Shown piece after piece: positions 24,640 to 33,976 of a DNA stretch of 64,000 nt. The stretch comes from Verrucomicrobiota bacterium (GTDB taxonomy: Bacteria > Verrucomicrobiota > Verrucomicrobiia > Limisphaerales > UBA11320). Within the stretch, counting starts at the first letter, position 1, and every line of letters starts with the position of its first letter. The position numbers and the translations under genes were made by a program. The stretch covers positions 217,922-281,921 of the forward strand of contig JACQFQ010000043.1 of NCBI GenBank assembly GCA_016199985.1, given 5' to 3'. The notes under the pieces are model-generated. The model was not told where the DNA came from and made no database searches. It worked only from the letters and a program-made list of their open reading frames with translations.

Positions 24640-27275
24640 GGAGCCGCCTCCGTGGCGGCCGGTGTGAGGAAGTTCACGCTCGCGGCCTCTGCGGTCAGAG
24701 GCTCCTCGCGTTGGCTGCCGCTGTCGAAGGACCGCCGCGCCATCCAACGCGTCGCGCCCATGGCGAACAGCGCCACAGTCCCCGAACTCACCGGCATCAA
24801 GACCGCGCAAACGAGCGGCGAGAGCAGTCCGGCGGCCGCAATGGAAACACCAACGAGGTTGTAGAGCCCCGAAACCAGAAAGCCCGCGCGCACCACCCGC
24901 GCCGCGCGTTTGCTGAAGGCAAGCACGGCGGCGAGGCTCGGCAATTGCGCCGCGTCCAGAATGACATCGCTCGCGGGGGAGAATGTTCCAACGTTCTCCA
25001 CGACAGCCACGCCAACATCGGCCTGCTTGAGCGCGCCCGCGTCGTTCAGGCCGTCGCCCACCATCATCACCCTGCAACCCGCGGACTGGAGTTCGCCGAT
25101 GACCCTGAGTTTGTCAAATGGGCTTTGGTTGAACTTCACATGCGCCTGCCCCCCAAGCAGCGCTTGAAAGCGCGCGGCATCACGCGCATTGTCGCCGCTC
25201 AAGAGAACGAGCTGGTAACACCCTCGCAGACGCCTCAGCAGCGTCTCCATTTCAGGCCGCAACTCGCTTTGCACGGTGAAGCAACCACGATGGAGTCCAT
25301 CGATGGCGACATGAACGGAGCCGCCTTCCAGCGAGAGCGGATCGGCTTCACTTGTGCCGCTTCGCGCGCCGCGTGTTCGCAACCACGCCGCCGAGCCCAT
25401 CGCGATTTCCCTCCCGCCGACACGCCCCTCCATCCCGCTGCCGGGCGTTTCGCCGAATGATTCGACGGCCATCGTGCCCGCAGGGCGGACCGCCTCGCAA
25501 ATGCGCGCCGCCAGCGGATGCGCCGAATGCCCCGCCAACGCCCGCAGCCAGCTTCTCTCCGCCTCGCTCAGCGGCGTCCCCGACCATTTCGCGGCGCCCG
25601 CGCCCGGAGAGGTCAATGTCCCGGTCTTATCGAATACCACCGTCTCCGCGGTGGCCATGCGCTCGACGACCTGCGCATTGCGGAGGAACACGCGGCGTCC
25701 CGCCAACAACCGCTGCGCCGTCCCCAGCGTGAGTGGCGCCGCCAGCGCCAGCGCGCACGGACATGCCACGATGAGCACCGAAGTGAAGGCGTTCAGTGCC
25801 ACGCTTGCGTCAACGAAAACCCAGAACACCGCCGCCGCGATGGCCACTCCGATCACGAGCAGCGTGAAACGACGACTGTATTGATTCGTCTGCGAATCCA
25901 AATCGTCATCACTCTTCTTGCGGAACACCGCGCTGTTCCAAAGGGATGTCAGGTAACTCTCCGAGACCGGCTTGAATGTTTCGATTTCGATGACGCCCGC
26001 GACCTGCCGTCCGCCGGCGAAAAGATTTTGTCCGGCGCCCACTTTCGCCGGCTGCGATTCTCCGGTCACGAAGCTGTAGTCCACGAGCGCCTCTCCGGAA
26101 ATGAGCTTTGCGTCGGCGGGGATCAACTCGCCATGACGGATGACCAGCCGGTCGCCCACCGCTAGTTGGGAGATGGCGACAGATTCCTCGCGGCCAGCCT
26201 TCTTGCGGAGAACCGACAGGGGGAAAAAGCCTTTGTAGTCCCGGTCGAAAGCCAGTCGATCAAATGTCTTTCTCTGAAACAACCGTCCACAGAGCAGAAA
26301 GAAAATGAGTCCCGTAAGAGAATCGCCGTAGCCTTCGCCTCGTCCGGTCGCAACCTCAAAAACGCTCCGTCCGTAAATCGACGCTAGCCCGAGCGCGATC
26401 GGAACATCGAGCGAGAGCATGCGTCGTCGAAGGCAGAGCCACGCGGCGCGCCAGTAATCCGCCGCGCTGTAAACCAGCACCGGCAAGGCGAGCGCCAGGC
26501 TCAGCCAGCCGGCGAGCGTTTTGAACCAGGGGCCGCTCAGGCTGTCGAGACCCAGATAGCCAGGAAGCGCCAGAAGCATCAGATTCCCAAAGCCAAATCC
26601 CGCAACGCCGATTTGCAGCCATTGCCGTCGGCGCCAAGCCGGGGTCTCCCTGCTCTTGCCGGAATCCAGCGCGCCGAACGTCAGCGCGGGCTCATAGCCC
26701 AGCGATGTCAGAAGTTCCGCTAACCGACTCAGCTTCACGATCGCACGCTCGAAGGTGACGCTCACTTCGCGCCGGGTAAAATTCACGCGCGACTCGCCAA
26801 TGCCCTCCTGCAATCGGAAAAGGTTTTCCAGCAGCCACACGCACGCCACGCAATGAATCGCCGGCAGGTATAGCGTCACCCTGGCCCGTTTCTGATCCGC
26901 AAAATCCAGCAGGCGTTCCTCCACCGCGACGTCATCGAGGAACGACCATTGTCGCAACATTGGCGTCCGCTTCACGCGCGTGCCCGGCGTCGTGGCGAGG
27001 TCGTAAAACCGCTCAAGCCCGCTGTCTGCGAGCAGGGCAAACACGGTTTGGCAGCCGGGACAACAGAAATGGCGTCCCTCCTGGGTGAAGGCGCCCGTCC
27101 GGCAAGGTTCGCCGCAGTGGAAACAAGGCGCGTTCACAACAGACCCGGACGCCGCGGCCGCTTCGATCGGACGCTTCGCTGCTGCCTCGTCGCCGGGCGA
27201 CGGGGCGATGTTCATTTGCTCCACCGCTGGAATCATCGGAGCTTTTTCCGTCGGGCGCTTAACGGTGGTTGCCAT
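24636..27275 (-). CDS. ccoI: Copper-translocating P-type ATPase CcoI
   Basis: An 879-residue P1B ATPase. A Cys-rich N-terminal metal-binding region (about residues 48-90, CFHCGEPC and CCPGC) precedes an HMA domain with HCVACVWLLENLF. Eight membrane helices, the actuator loop TGES, the metal site CPCALALAAP, the phosphorylation site DKTGTLT and the hinge GDGLNDAGAL are all present. CcoI/FixI exports copper towards the periplasm for the CuB centre of cbb3 oxidase. It is the first gene of the cco operon, so assembly factors precede structural genes here. The 190 bp upstream, shared with the divergent uspA, contain no FNR-type box that I could recognise. Confidence 0.95.
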   Translation of the reverse strand: MATTVKRPTEKAPMIPAVEQMNIAPSPGDEAAAKRPIEAAAASGSVVNAPCFHCGEPCRTGAFTQEGRHFCCPGCQTVFALLADSGLERFYDLATTPGTRVKRTPMLRQWSFLDDVAVEERLLDFADQKRARVTLYLPAIHCVACVWLLENLFRLQEGIGESRVNFTRREVSVTFERAIVKLSRLAELLTSLGYEPALTFGALDSGKSRETPAWRRRQWLQIGVAGFGFGNLMLLALPGYLGLDSLSGPWFKTLAGWLSLALALPVLVYSAADYWRAAWLCLRRRMLSLDVPIALGLASIYGRSVFEVATGRGEGYGDSLTGLIFFLLCGRLFQRKTFDRLAFDRDYKGFFPLSVLRKKAGREESVAISQLAVGDRLVIRHGELIPADAKLISGEALVDYSFVTGESQPAKVGAGQNLFAGGRQVAGVIEIETFKPVSESYLTSLWNSAVFRKKSDDDLDSQTNQYSRRFTLLVIGVAIAAAVFWVFVDASVALNAFTSVLIVACPCALALAAPLTLGTAQRLLAGRRVFLRNAQVVERMATAETVVFDKTGTLTSPGAGAAKWSGTPLSEAERSWLRALAGHSAHPLAARICEAVRPAGTMAVESFGETPGSGMEGRVGGREIAMGSAAWLRTRGARSGTSEADPLSLEGGSVHVAIDGLHRGCFTVQSELRPEMETLLRRLRGCYQLVLLSGDNARDAARFQALLGGQAHVKFNQSPFDKLRVIGELQSAGCRVMMVGDGLNDAGALKQADVGVAVVENVGTFSPASDVILDAAQLPSLAAVLAFSKRAARVVRAGFLVSGLYNLVGVSIAAAGLLSPLVCAVLMPVSSGTVALFAMGATRWMARRSFDSGSQREEPLTAEAASVNFLTPAATEAAP

Positions 27276-27467
27276 GCTCTAAACATTTTTTGGGAAGCCT
27301 GGCGCGTCTCGATGATTGCCCGCGTCGGCGAACCGACGCGCGCGAGCCTGTCAACGCCGTGAACAACTCAACCGACGGCGCCAGCAAAAAGCGGCCGCAC
27401 CTGGCCAATGCCGGCGTAGGCAGCGGGACGGCGCAGGGGGAGAGTGGGATGCGATGAAAGACACATT

Positions 27468-28016
27468 ATGAAAGCGAAAAGCGACAAAACCACCAACGCT
27501 GCCAAGATTGCAAAGACGGCTGTGTCGTTGCCTCTGGGCATCAAATCCATCCTCGTGCCGATCGACTTCTCCGATTGCTCCAAAAAGGCGCTGCAATACG
27601 CGCTGCCGCTAGCGAAAGAGCATCAAGCCTCGCTCACGCTTCTCTACGTCGTGCCTCCCGTCTACGGCGCGGGCGAATACGGCGGCTTCGACTATGCCCA
27701 ATGGGAAGCGGGCATGATAGCGGGCGGCGAAAAGGAACTCGCGAAGCTGGTCGTGGACGGAGTGCGGGGTGAAGTCCCAGCTGACACGCTCGTGCGAGCC
27801 GGTTCGCCGGCGAGGGAAATCATCGAGACGGCCAGGAGCTTGCCTGCCGACCTCATCGTCATAGCGACCCACGGACGGACGGGCCTCAAGCACGTCTTGC
27901 TTGGGAGCGTGGCGGAACGGGTCGTGCGCGAAGCTCCCTGCCCCGTGTTGGTGGTGCGCAAGCTTGATATGATCCAAAATCTCGAAGCCACATCTCAGCG
28001 CCATGAAGTTTACTAA
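27468..28016 (+). CDS. Universal stress protein UspA family
   Basis: A 182-residue protein with a 30-residue basic extension followed by one Usp domain (ILVPIDFSDCSKKALQYALP at the start). The ATP-binding signature GRTGLKHVLLGSVAERVV is intact (Gly-x2-Gly-x9-Gly-Ser), so it is likely an ATP-binding member. It is divergent from the cbb3 operon, and Usp proteins often accompany low-oxygen genes. I chose ATG 27468; a GTG at 27444 would add 8 residues. It overlaps the radical SAM gene by 14 bp. Confidence 0.9.
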   Translation: MKAKSDKTTNAAKIAKTAVSLPLGIKSILVPIDFSDCSKKALQYALPLAKEHQASLTLLYVVPPVYGAGEYGGFDYAQWEAGMIAGGEKELAKLVVDGVRGEVPADTLVRAGSPAREIIETARSLPADLIVIATHGRTGLKHVLLGSVAERVVREAPCPVLVVRKLDMIQNLEATSQRHEVY

Positions 28017-28899
28017 TCAATCCAGGTCGGAACCCCCGGCCTCGAATTCCATTTCCAGTCCCAGTACCGCGTTCGGCTGCGCGCGCGACGCTCTCGATAA
28101 TCGCTTTGTTTATGCGGTCATCTCCCCGCGCGCCCGCGGGCTGTCCGTTGGCGTTAACATGAATCCCGATAAGCGCTGCAACTTCGACTGCGCCTATTGC
28201 GAAGTAAACCGGAGCGAGCCTGCCTGCGAGTCACGGCTGGATGCGCAAGTGATGGTGACGGAACTGGAGCGGACGTTGGAATTGCTCAGGTCCGGCGGTC
28301 TCCGCGAACGTTCGTGCTATCGGACCGCGCCGCCGGAATTGCTGGAGTTGCGCCACGTCGCGTTGAGCGGGGACGGCGAACCGACGCTCTGTCCTAACTT
28401 CGCTGAGGCCGTTGAAGCGATGGTCCATCTCCGTGCGCGCGGACGATTCCCCTTCTTCAAACTGGTCCTGATCACCAACGCCAGCGGTCTTGACCGACCG
28501 GAAGTCGCCCAGGGGTTGAGCCAGTTCCTCCCGCGCGACGAAGTCTGGGCCAAGCTCGAAGCCGGCACGCAGGAATATATGGACCGCGTCAATCGCGCGG
28601 ACCGCTCGCTTGAACAGATTCTGGCAAGCATCCTTTTCGTGGCGCGTCAACGGCCCGTCATTATTCAAAGCCTGTTCCCTTCCATCAGCGGCGAAGCGCC
28701 CCCCGCTTCGGAGATCGAGGCCTATGTTCAACGGCTTCTGGAACTCAAGGAAGCTGGCGCGAAAATCCCACTCGTGCAGATTTACTCCGCAACCCGTCCC
28801 ACCGCGCACTCCGAGTGCGGCCATCTTCCCTTGCGCGCGCTCACCCACATTGCTCGACGCGTGCGCGAGGTAAGCGGGCTCACGGCGGAGGTGTTTTGA
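28003..28899 (+). CDS. Radical SAM protein
   Basis: A 298-residue protein with the 4Fe-4S/SAM motif CNFDCAYC near residue 60 and the GDGEPTLCPNF segment typical of a subgroup resembling TYW1/wybutosine-type radical SAM proteins. It spans a partial TIM barrel with no extra Fe-S domain. The reaction is not known; members of this uncharacterised subgroup are widespread in Bacteria and Archaea. It shares a transcript with uspA (14-bp overlap). The first 35 residues look disordered; a later start cannot be excluded. Confidence 0.85.
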   Translation: MKFTNQSRSEPPASNSISSPSTAFGCARDALDNRFVYAVISPRARGLSVGVNMNPDKRCNFDCAYCEVNRSEPACESRLDAQVMVTELERTLELLRSGGLRERSCYRTAPPELLELRHVALSGDGEPTLCPNFAEAVEAMVHLRARGRFPFFKLVLITNASGLDRPEVAQGLSQFLPRDEVWAKLEAGTQEYMDRVNRADRSLEQILASILFVARQRPVIIQSLFPSISGEAPPASEIEAYVQRLLELKEAGAKIPLVQIYSATRPTAHSECGHLPLRALTHIARRVREVSGLTAEVF

Positions 28900-28922
28900 A
28901 GCCGCTTCCATTCGAGGAGCTT

Positions 28923-30209
28923 TCAAGATTCCGGGTCAGGCCGCGGCGCTCTCGGCAGAACGCACACCGCCCACACAACCACTCCCAGGATCCAGCAACC
29001 AGCGCCGTAGAGGTAGTGAGTGGCCTGGATTCCGGGCGCGAAATCGCCGGAGATGCGCGACACCAGGCCGACGAGCATCAGCAGCGCAGCGGCGGCAAGC
29101 CCTGGGTGAAAGCGTTCCAGCCGTTCTAGCGCGCCGCTGTGGCCGAAGACCACGCGGGTTCCCACTCCCAAGGTGATCAGCGCGAAGCCGCCAATCAATT
29201 CGAGATGCGACATGGTCTGACGCATCGCGGGGAACCATCCGGCCGCCAGGACGCCGAGCGGAACGCACACCAGTCCGACGATGAGTTGCCATTGCACGCC
29301 GCGCCAATGCCAGCGCAGCCGTTCCAGCGGCATTTCATAGGCGAGATAGGCGACGATGGTCAACGCGCGCACGACTCCGGCAACCCGGCTCCAGCCCGTT
29401 GCTTCGAGCGGATACGTCAGCAGAACAAGCGCGCCCGCCGTCTTGGCTATCCGGGCGCCGCGCTTCCATTCGGGCGTGACTTCAGTTGTCTCCGGGAATC
29501 TGCGACGCGCGCCAAGTCCCAGGAAACGCGGCAGCAGAAATCCCCCTGCGCCCATCACGGCCAGCAGCACGAAGCCGTGATAGCTCAAAAGCCGCGCGAG
29601 CAGTCCAAGAGTTTGGCTCAATTCCCAGCGTCGCCCGGCGAGGTGCAGTGCGACGCCGGCAAGCGCGCTCGCGAATGACAATCCCACGAGCAAAAAGCCA
29701 GGCGGCGGCAGGTCGCCGCCCGAGTGGCGCCGACGTTTGAGCAGGCTAGACAGGAACACAAGTTCGCCTGCGAAGAGCCAGTCTGCGAGCGTGTTCATTC
29801 CAAAGGTGTTGGCCGCAACATTGCCGAGGAAGAGCGCAAACAGAGAGAAGGCTTCGAAGGCGGAGAACGGACGGCCGCCGACCAATCGTGGCATCGCCGT
29901 TCCCATGAACCCGAGGATGTATCCGCCGAAGAAACCCTGCACCATGAGCCGCGCATGACTGGGACCGGGATAGTTTTGCGTCCAGCCCAGCAACACCACG
30001 GGCCAGAGCGCGACGCCGATGAATCCGGCCAGGGTGGCCGCGGGGAAAAAAATGCGAAACGGCTCGCGATGAAGGTCTGTGAAGCTCGCCCAGCGCCCGC
30101 GCAATGGAGCCGGGGCTGCCTTAGCCCTCCTGGCGCGACGTGGGCACACCGGCGCGGAAGCGATCACGACGCGCGAGTTTGGCGGCCTATTAAATGATTC
30201 AGCAGGCAT
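28923..30209 (-). CDS. nnrS: NnrS family haem-copper membrane protein
   Basis: A 428-residue protein with about twelve membrane helices. The NnrS hallmarks are visible: FRIFFPAATLAGFIGVALWP near the start, HARLMVQGFFGGYILGFMGT with conserved His, and GFVLLAVMGAGGFLLPRFLG. NnrS is associated with nitric-oxide stress and denitrification. It is the last gene after the potassium channel and a nirK/SCO remnant. Its presence beside a destroyed nitrite reductase suggests a former denitrification locus. Confidence 0.93.
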   Translation of the reverse strand: MPAESFNRPPNSRVVIASAPVCPRRARRAKAAPAPLRGRWASFTDLHREPFRIFFPAATLAGFIGVALWPVVLLGWTQNYPGPSHARLMVQGFFGGYILGFMGTAMPRLVGGRPFSAFEAFSLFALFLGNVAANTFGMNTLADWLFAGELVFLSSLLKRRRHSGGDLPPPGFLLVGLSFASALAGVALHLAGRRWELSQTLGLLARLLSYHGFVLLAVMGAGGFLLPRFLGLGARRRFPETTEVTPEWKRGARIAKTAGALVLLTYPLEATGWSRVAGVVRALTIVAYLAYEMPLERLRWHWRGVQWQLIVGLVCVPLGVLAAGWFPAMRQTMSHLELIGGFALITLGVGTRVVFGHSGALERLERFHPGLAAAALLMLVGLVSRISGDFAPGIQATHYLYGAGCWILGVVVWAVCVLPRAPRPDPES

Positions 30210-30215
30210 GCCGAC

Positions 30216-31238
30216 TCACCCTCCGCCTCGCGCCAGTTCCGTCAGCCTCTGCAAGTGCTCCTGTGTGCCTAGCGCGATCAGTTGGCATTGCGGCTCGACC
30301 ACCGTGGCTCCTTGGGGACGAGAATTCCATTTCCCCTGGGCCGACTTGCACGCGAGCACGGTGACATCAAACTGATAACGCGATTGGGCGTGGGCCAGCG
30401 TCTGGCCAGCGAGCGCGGAATCGGCCGCGACTTGAATCTGCTCCAGCAGAAGCTCCATGCCGCTGGTGTGCGACACTTCGTCCAGAAAGTCGGCCACGTC
30501 AGGACGCACGAGCATCGTCACGAGACGGCGACCAGTGATGTGATAGGGCAGGATGACACGGTTCGCCCCTGCGCGAAGCAGCTTCGGTTCGGACTCCTCC
30601 ACATCCGCGCGCGCGACGATGGAAAGGTCGGGACGCAGGCTGCGGGCTGTCAATACGATGAACACGTTTTCCGCGTCGGATCGGGCGGCGGCCACGAGAC
30701 CGCGGGCGCGCTCAATGCCTGCTTCCTTGAGTTTGCTTTCGTGCGCCGCGTCGCCCTGCACGACCAGCGCGCCGGTTTCCTGCGCGCGGGCGACCTTCTC
30801 CGGGTTCAGATCGATGACGACAAAAGGCAGGCCCTCGGCCTGGAGTTCCTTGATCACGTTGCGTCCGACGCGACCATAGCCGCACACGATGATGTGATTG
30901 GAAAGTTCAGCCAACATACGCGCCCGTTTTTGGTTCTCCCAGTGCCGCCGCCACTCGCCGGAGTAAAACACTTGCGCAAGCTGGGTCAGCGCGTAAGCGG
31001 CGAGCGCGCCACCGCAAACAATCAGCCCTATCGTGAAGACGCGTCCGCCAGTCGAAAGCGGATGAACTTCGCCGTAGCCGACCGTGGCCAGGGTGGTGAC
31101 AGTCATGTAGAGCGCGTCCAGAAACGACCAGCCCTCGATCCAGCGGTAGCCCACGACGCCGACCGCCGGCAGCACGACCAATCCGATCACGATCGGCGCA
31201 AAGCGGTCGAATAGACGTTGTCGAGGCGGGGCAGTCAT
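30216..31238 (-). CDS. Potassium channel with RCK (TrkA) domains
   Basis: A 340-residue channel: two membrane helices flanking a pore loop with the filter TVGYGE, then an RCK-N Rossmann domain (HIIVCGYGRVGRNVIKELQ) and an RCK-C domain (about 250-340). K+ flux is probably gated by NAD(H), ATP or Ca2+ binding at the RCK ring (family knowledge). Its ATG overlaps the stop of the SCO remnant (ATGA), so it was translationally coupled to that gene. nnrS follows after 6 bp. Confidence 0.93.
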   Translation of the reverse strand: MTAPPRQRLFDRFAPIVIGLVVLPAVGVVGYRWIEGWSFLDALYMTVTTLATVGYGEVHPLSTGGRVFTIGLIVCGGALAAYALTQLAQVFYSGEWRRHWENQKRARMLAELSNHIIVCGYGRVGRNVIKELQAEGLPFVVIDLNPEKVARAQETGALVVQGDAAHESKLKEAGIERARGLVAAARSDAENVFIVLTARSLRPDLSIVARADVEESEPKLLRAGANRVILPYHITGRRLVTMLVRPDVADFLDEVSHTSGMELLLEQIQVAADSALAGQTLAHAQSRYQFDVTVLACKSAQGKWNSRPQGATVVEPQCQLIALGTQEHLQRLTELARGGG

Positions 31239-31920
31239 GCGAGTGAACTGTTTTCATTTCTCATTGTGGGAGTGATTCTGCGTTGCGCTCGCGGCTCGTT
31301 CGATCGATTGCCCGTTTGCTGGTGAACGATTTCACCTTTGTCATTTGGGATGGTGATGAGATTCGAGTGGGCGAACTGGTCGCTGGCCTCGCGCTTGAAC
31401 TTCACGCCGAGCAATGCGGCAAATGCGAGTCGGTGGCCTTCTCCTGATCGAATGTCTGCAAACAAACATACAGACCGGGATTGAGCGCCATGAGGGAGAA
31501 CTGGGATGAATGACCTGGAGCCGTGAACGACGAGACCGCGCCGCCGCCCGGGCCGGTCACGCCGTGCAGATCGATGTTGTGGGGCATCTTGCCGGAGGGA
31601 TGATTGGCGAGGGTAAACTCAACGAGGTCGCCATCGCGCGCGCGGATGAAGCGGCCCGGCACGCTTCCGCCGAAAATCCAGAACAGATAGTCGACACCGT
31701 CTGCCATCTTCTTCACAACTTCGCGCGCTTCCAGTTTCACGATGACCTTGGTCGGATGAGAACGTTTGTGGCTGGGTGGCGGCTGGGGGGCTGAAGTCAC
31801 CACGGCGATCTCCTCACCGACAACGGCCGGGTCGGATCCCTTGGCGGCTGCGCCGTTGGGTTTTGTGATATCAGCGGCGGCGGCGGACAAAACGAACGAT
31901 AAATGGAGCGTCAACGCCAT
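31235..31920 (-). pseudogene. Chimeric remnant: nirK 5' part joined to SCO-like 3' part
   Basis: Residues encoded by 31920-31450 match a copper nitrite reductase N-terminus: signal peptide, then ADGVDYLFWIFGGSVPGRFI, MPHNIDLHGVTGPGGGA and ALNPGLYV. The Cu-ligand His-Cys region that should follow GLYV is gone. After a junction near 31450 the coding signal moves to another frame and reads as the C-terminal part of a SCO1/SenC-type protein (LGVKFKREASDQFAHSNLIT, GEIVHQQTG). Neither gene is complete. A deletion that removed the end of nirK and the start of the SCO gene explains this. The SCO stop still overlaps the channel start. Confidence 0.75.
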
Positions 31921-32200
31921 TTACAGCGCCATGGAACCCAATCGATTCAGTGACGATCTATTGTTCATGTTGAAACCTTCGGCGACGCCTGGCCCCCGGG
32001 CTAACCGTGAATTGTCATTCTCCGGGCAGGAATTGACCGAGCAGCGGTGAAGCACGGTGGAGATCTCCGCGATCCACTTGATGCGCCAGCCCCGGAACGC
32101 GTCGATCTACCGGATCGCTTTGGCGTTGAGCAAGAACTGGCCGCTCCTTCCCAATCCACGGCGAGCGACCGGTTCAACGTGAGGCATCCTTCACTTGCAA

Positions 32201-32512
32201 ATGAATCACATCATCGACACGGGGGAAGTTTTGGGAACTGTGGAAGTGACGGAGGGGTTGTCTGAGGTTTGCGTCTCAGCGGACGCGAGCTTTGACGAAA
32301 GGGCCGGCCGGTTAGTAGTGAAACTGGAGTCCTTTCTCCGTCCGAGCGATCTTCTGGCGAAAGAACGTCATTTTCGCGCTGATTGGTTGCCGAAGAGTCA
32401 GACCGTGACCGAGTCAGTCGCGCGGGAGGAATGTCATGAGGCGGCTCGGGAAATCTTTCATCGCTGGGCGCGCAAAGTGCGGGATTCTGCGCCGCGATTG
32501 CGCCATGCCTGA
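32201..32512 (+). CDS. Conserved hypothetical protein, 103 residues
   Basis: An acidic N-terminus (MNHIIDTGEVLGTVEVTEGL) with alternating charged residues and a helical, Arg-rich end (HEAAREIFHRWARKVRDSAP). No family recognised. It lies 47 bp upstream of another small gene on the same strand, and the two probably share a transcript. The preceding 280 bases (31921-32200), upstream of the divergent nirK remnant, contain only short coding-like stretches in two frames and no clear gene. Confidence 0.5.
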   Translation: MNHIIDTGEVLGTVEVTEGLSEVCVSADASFDERAGRLVVKLESFLRPSDLLAKERHFRADWLPKSQTVTESVAREECHEAAREIFHRWARKVRDSAPRLRHA

Positions 32513-32559
32513 TTTTGCCGAACCGAACAAAACCAAACCGATAAACAGAAAGGCCCGTT

Positions 32560-32844
32560 ATGCTGCCAAAATACACCATCGAATACACCGCTCAGTTCCG
32601 CCGGCACGCGCAACCCAACCATTACTCCACTGACGATCCGGTCGCGTGCGAGGAGTTTGTAGAGGAGTTGCTGGAGCGCGGGTTCGCCATCCGCGCCATC
32701 AAACACGAGGGATTGGACCTTCCAAAGCCCGAATTCGACCGCGTCGTGAAGACGGCCGCGGGGATGCTGGCGTCAAAGCATGTCTGCGTGTCGCTTGGCA
32801 TCAAGGCGGAGGAAGAAAAGTATCGCTTTGGTTTCACGGCCTGA
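32560..32844 (+). CDS. Conserved hypothetical protein, 94 residues
   Basis: An RBS-like AGAAAGG precedes the ATG. The protein has a mixed alpha/beta composition (MLPKYTIEYTAQFRRHAQPN, then VACEEFVEELLERGFAIRAI) and ends KYRFGFTA. I have no named family for it. Two cysteines (CEEF, HVCVSLG) are present but no metal motif. Its position near nirK/nnrS remnants may mean a link to nitrogen-oxide metabolism (weak inference). Nothing is seen in 32845-33019. Confidence 0.6.
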   Translation: MLPKYTIEYTAQFRRHAQPNHYSTDDPVACEEFVEELLERGFAIRAIKHEGLDLPKPEFDRVVKTAAGMLASKHVCVSLGIKAEEEKYRFGFTA

Positions 32845-33047
32845 ACGCGCATCTCGACAAATTGCCGGGCAACGTGCCACGGCGGAGGCGCACCACGCTC
32901 GTGTTCTGCCACTCCATGTGACACCGCCGATTTGCTTCACGGTGGACTGCGGCTACGGACCGGTGAAACGGGCCGTTCCGGATGACGACTCATCACGACG
33001 GATGCGCAAAGGGCTCCTAAGGGACAGTGCAAAAATAACTTCCTGAA

Positions 33048-33932
33048 CTACTTCGGGGATGGGGTGTAGTTCCAGAGTGGAAGAATGGGGTGGGGCGTGG
33101 GAGAAAGCTGACGCATCTGGGCGTTGGAAACTTTCTGAGCTGTCGGGAACTCCCGTGCGACGAGTTTGCAGCTGACGCGAAGCCCGGTCTTGGTCCTGGT
33201 TTTGCGAATGAGTTCTACGATGGCTTCAAAGCTGACCAAAGGTTGCCCCGCCCATTCCTTGGTGATTTGCGAGAAGAGCCGATGTTCAACCGGATTCCAT
33301 TTGGAGGCTCCAGTGGGATAGTGACAAACCGTCACTGCAATACGGTAAGGGTTGACCACTTGCTCCTTAAGTTCCCACTTCCAGGCCCGGACGCGAGCCC
33401 CATTGCTGCCTCCACCGTCGGCAAGAATAAGCAGTGATTTCGCCTCAGGATAGTTCTTGCGACCGTGGCCACGCCACCACTGTGCAATATTGTTGGCGGC
33501 AAAAGCGGGTGTGTCATGGGAGACACCGACAAACATCGATCCCTCGTTGCGGCTCAAGTCGTAGATGCCATAAGGGGTGGCTATGCCTTTTGCATCCGAA
33601 CGGAAGTCATGATCCAACACAGGGGTGGGCTTGAGGCTCCAAACCCGTCCGCCATTCTTGAAATTGCCGACCAGCTCCTTCTTTTTGGTATCCACACTGA
33701 TGACCGGCAGGGATTGTCGGACAAAGCGGCGCTTCTCCTTATCAATGCACTGGAACTGAAGGTCACGGTCTGGATGCGATTTGGAGAGCGACTTAACGTT
33801 GGCGTGAAGGCGGTAGCCGAGCTGATGCAGAAGGCGGCGGACCGTGCTGGGGTTTACATGGATGTTCAATGCCTTGAGTTCCTTGGCGATTTGATCCAGG
33901 CGTTTGTCGGTCCAAACCCCACGGCGTCCCAT
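33048..33932 (-). CDS. ISAzo13-like transposase, C-terminal (catalytic) part
   Basis: A 294-residue stretch beginning MGRRGVWTDKRLDQIAKEL, with the conserved helix HVNPSTVRRLLHQLGYRLHA and the DDE-type catalytic core (VISVDTKKKELVGNF; LLILADGGGSNGARVRAWKW; CHYPTGASKWNPVEHRLF). The three acidic/His landmarks of the ISAzo13 group are all visible, so the catalytic part seems intact. In this frame the sequence is open further upstream to the A8 tract at 33992-33999. It is probably made as a -1 frameshift extension of the upstream frame rather than from its own start. Confidence 0.88.
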   Translation of the reverse strand: MGRRGVWTDKRLDQIAKELKALNIHVNPSTVRRLLHQLGYRLHANVKSLSKSHPDRDLQFQCIDKEKRRFVRQSLPVISVDTKKKELVGNFKNGGRVWSLKPTPVLDHDFRSDAKGIATPYGIYDLSRNEGSMFVGVSHDTPAFAANNIAQWWRGHGRKNYPEAKSLLILADGGGSNGARVRAWKWELKEQVVNPYRIAVTVCHYPTGASKWNPVEHRLFSQITKEWAGQPLVSFEAIVELIRKTRTKTGLRVSCKLVAREFPTAQKVSNAQMRQLSPTPHPILPLWNYTPSPK

Positions 33933-33976
33933 CGGATCGCCAGCGGTCGTATCTTTGAGCAGATCGGAGAGGGCCT

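Noticed and set aside
27276..27467. FNR/Anr box between ccoI and uspA
   Set aside because: I searched by eye for TTGAT-N4-ATCAA and found no convincing match.
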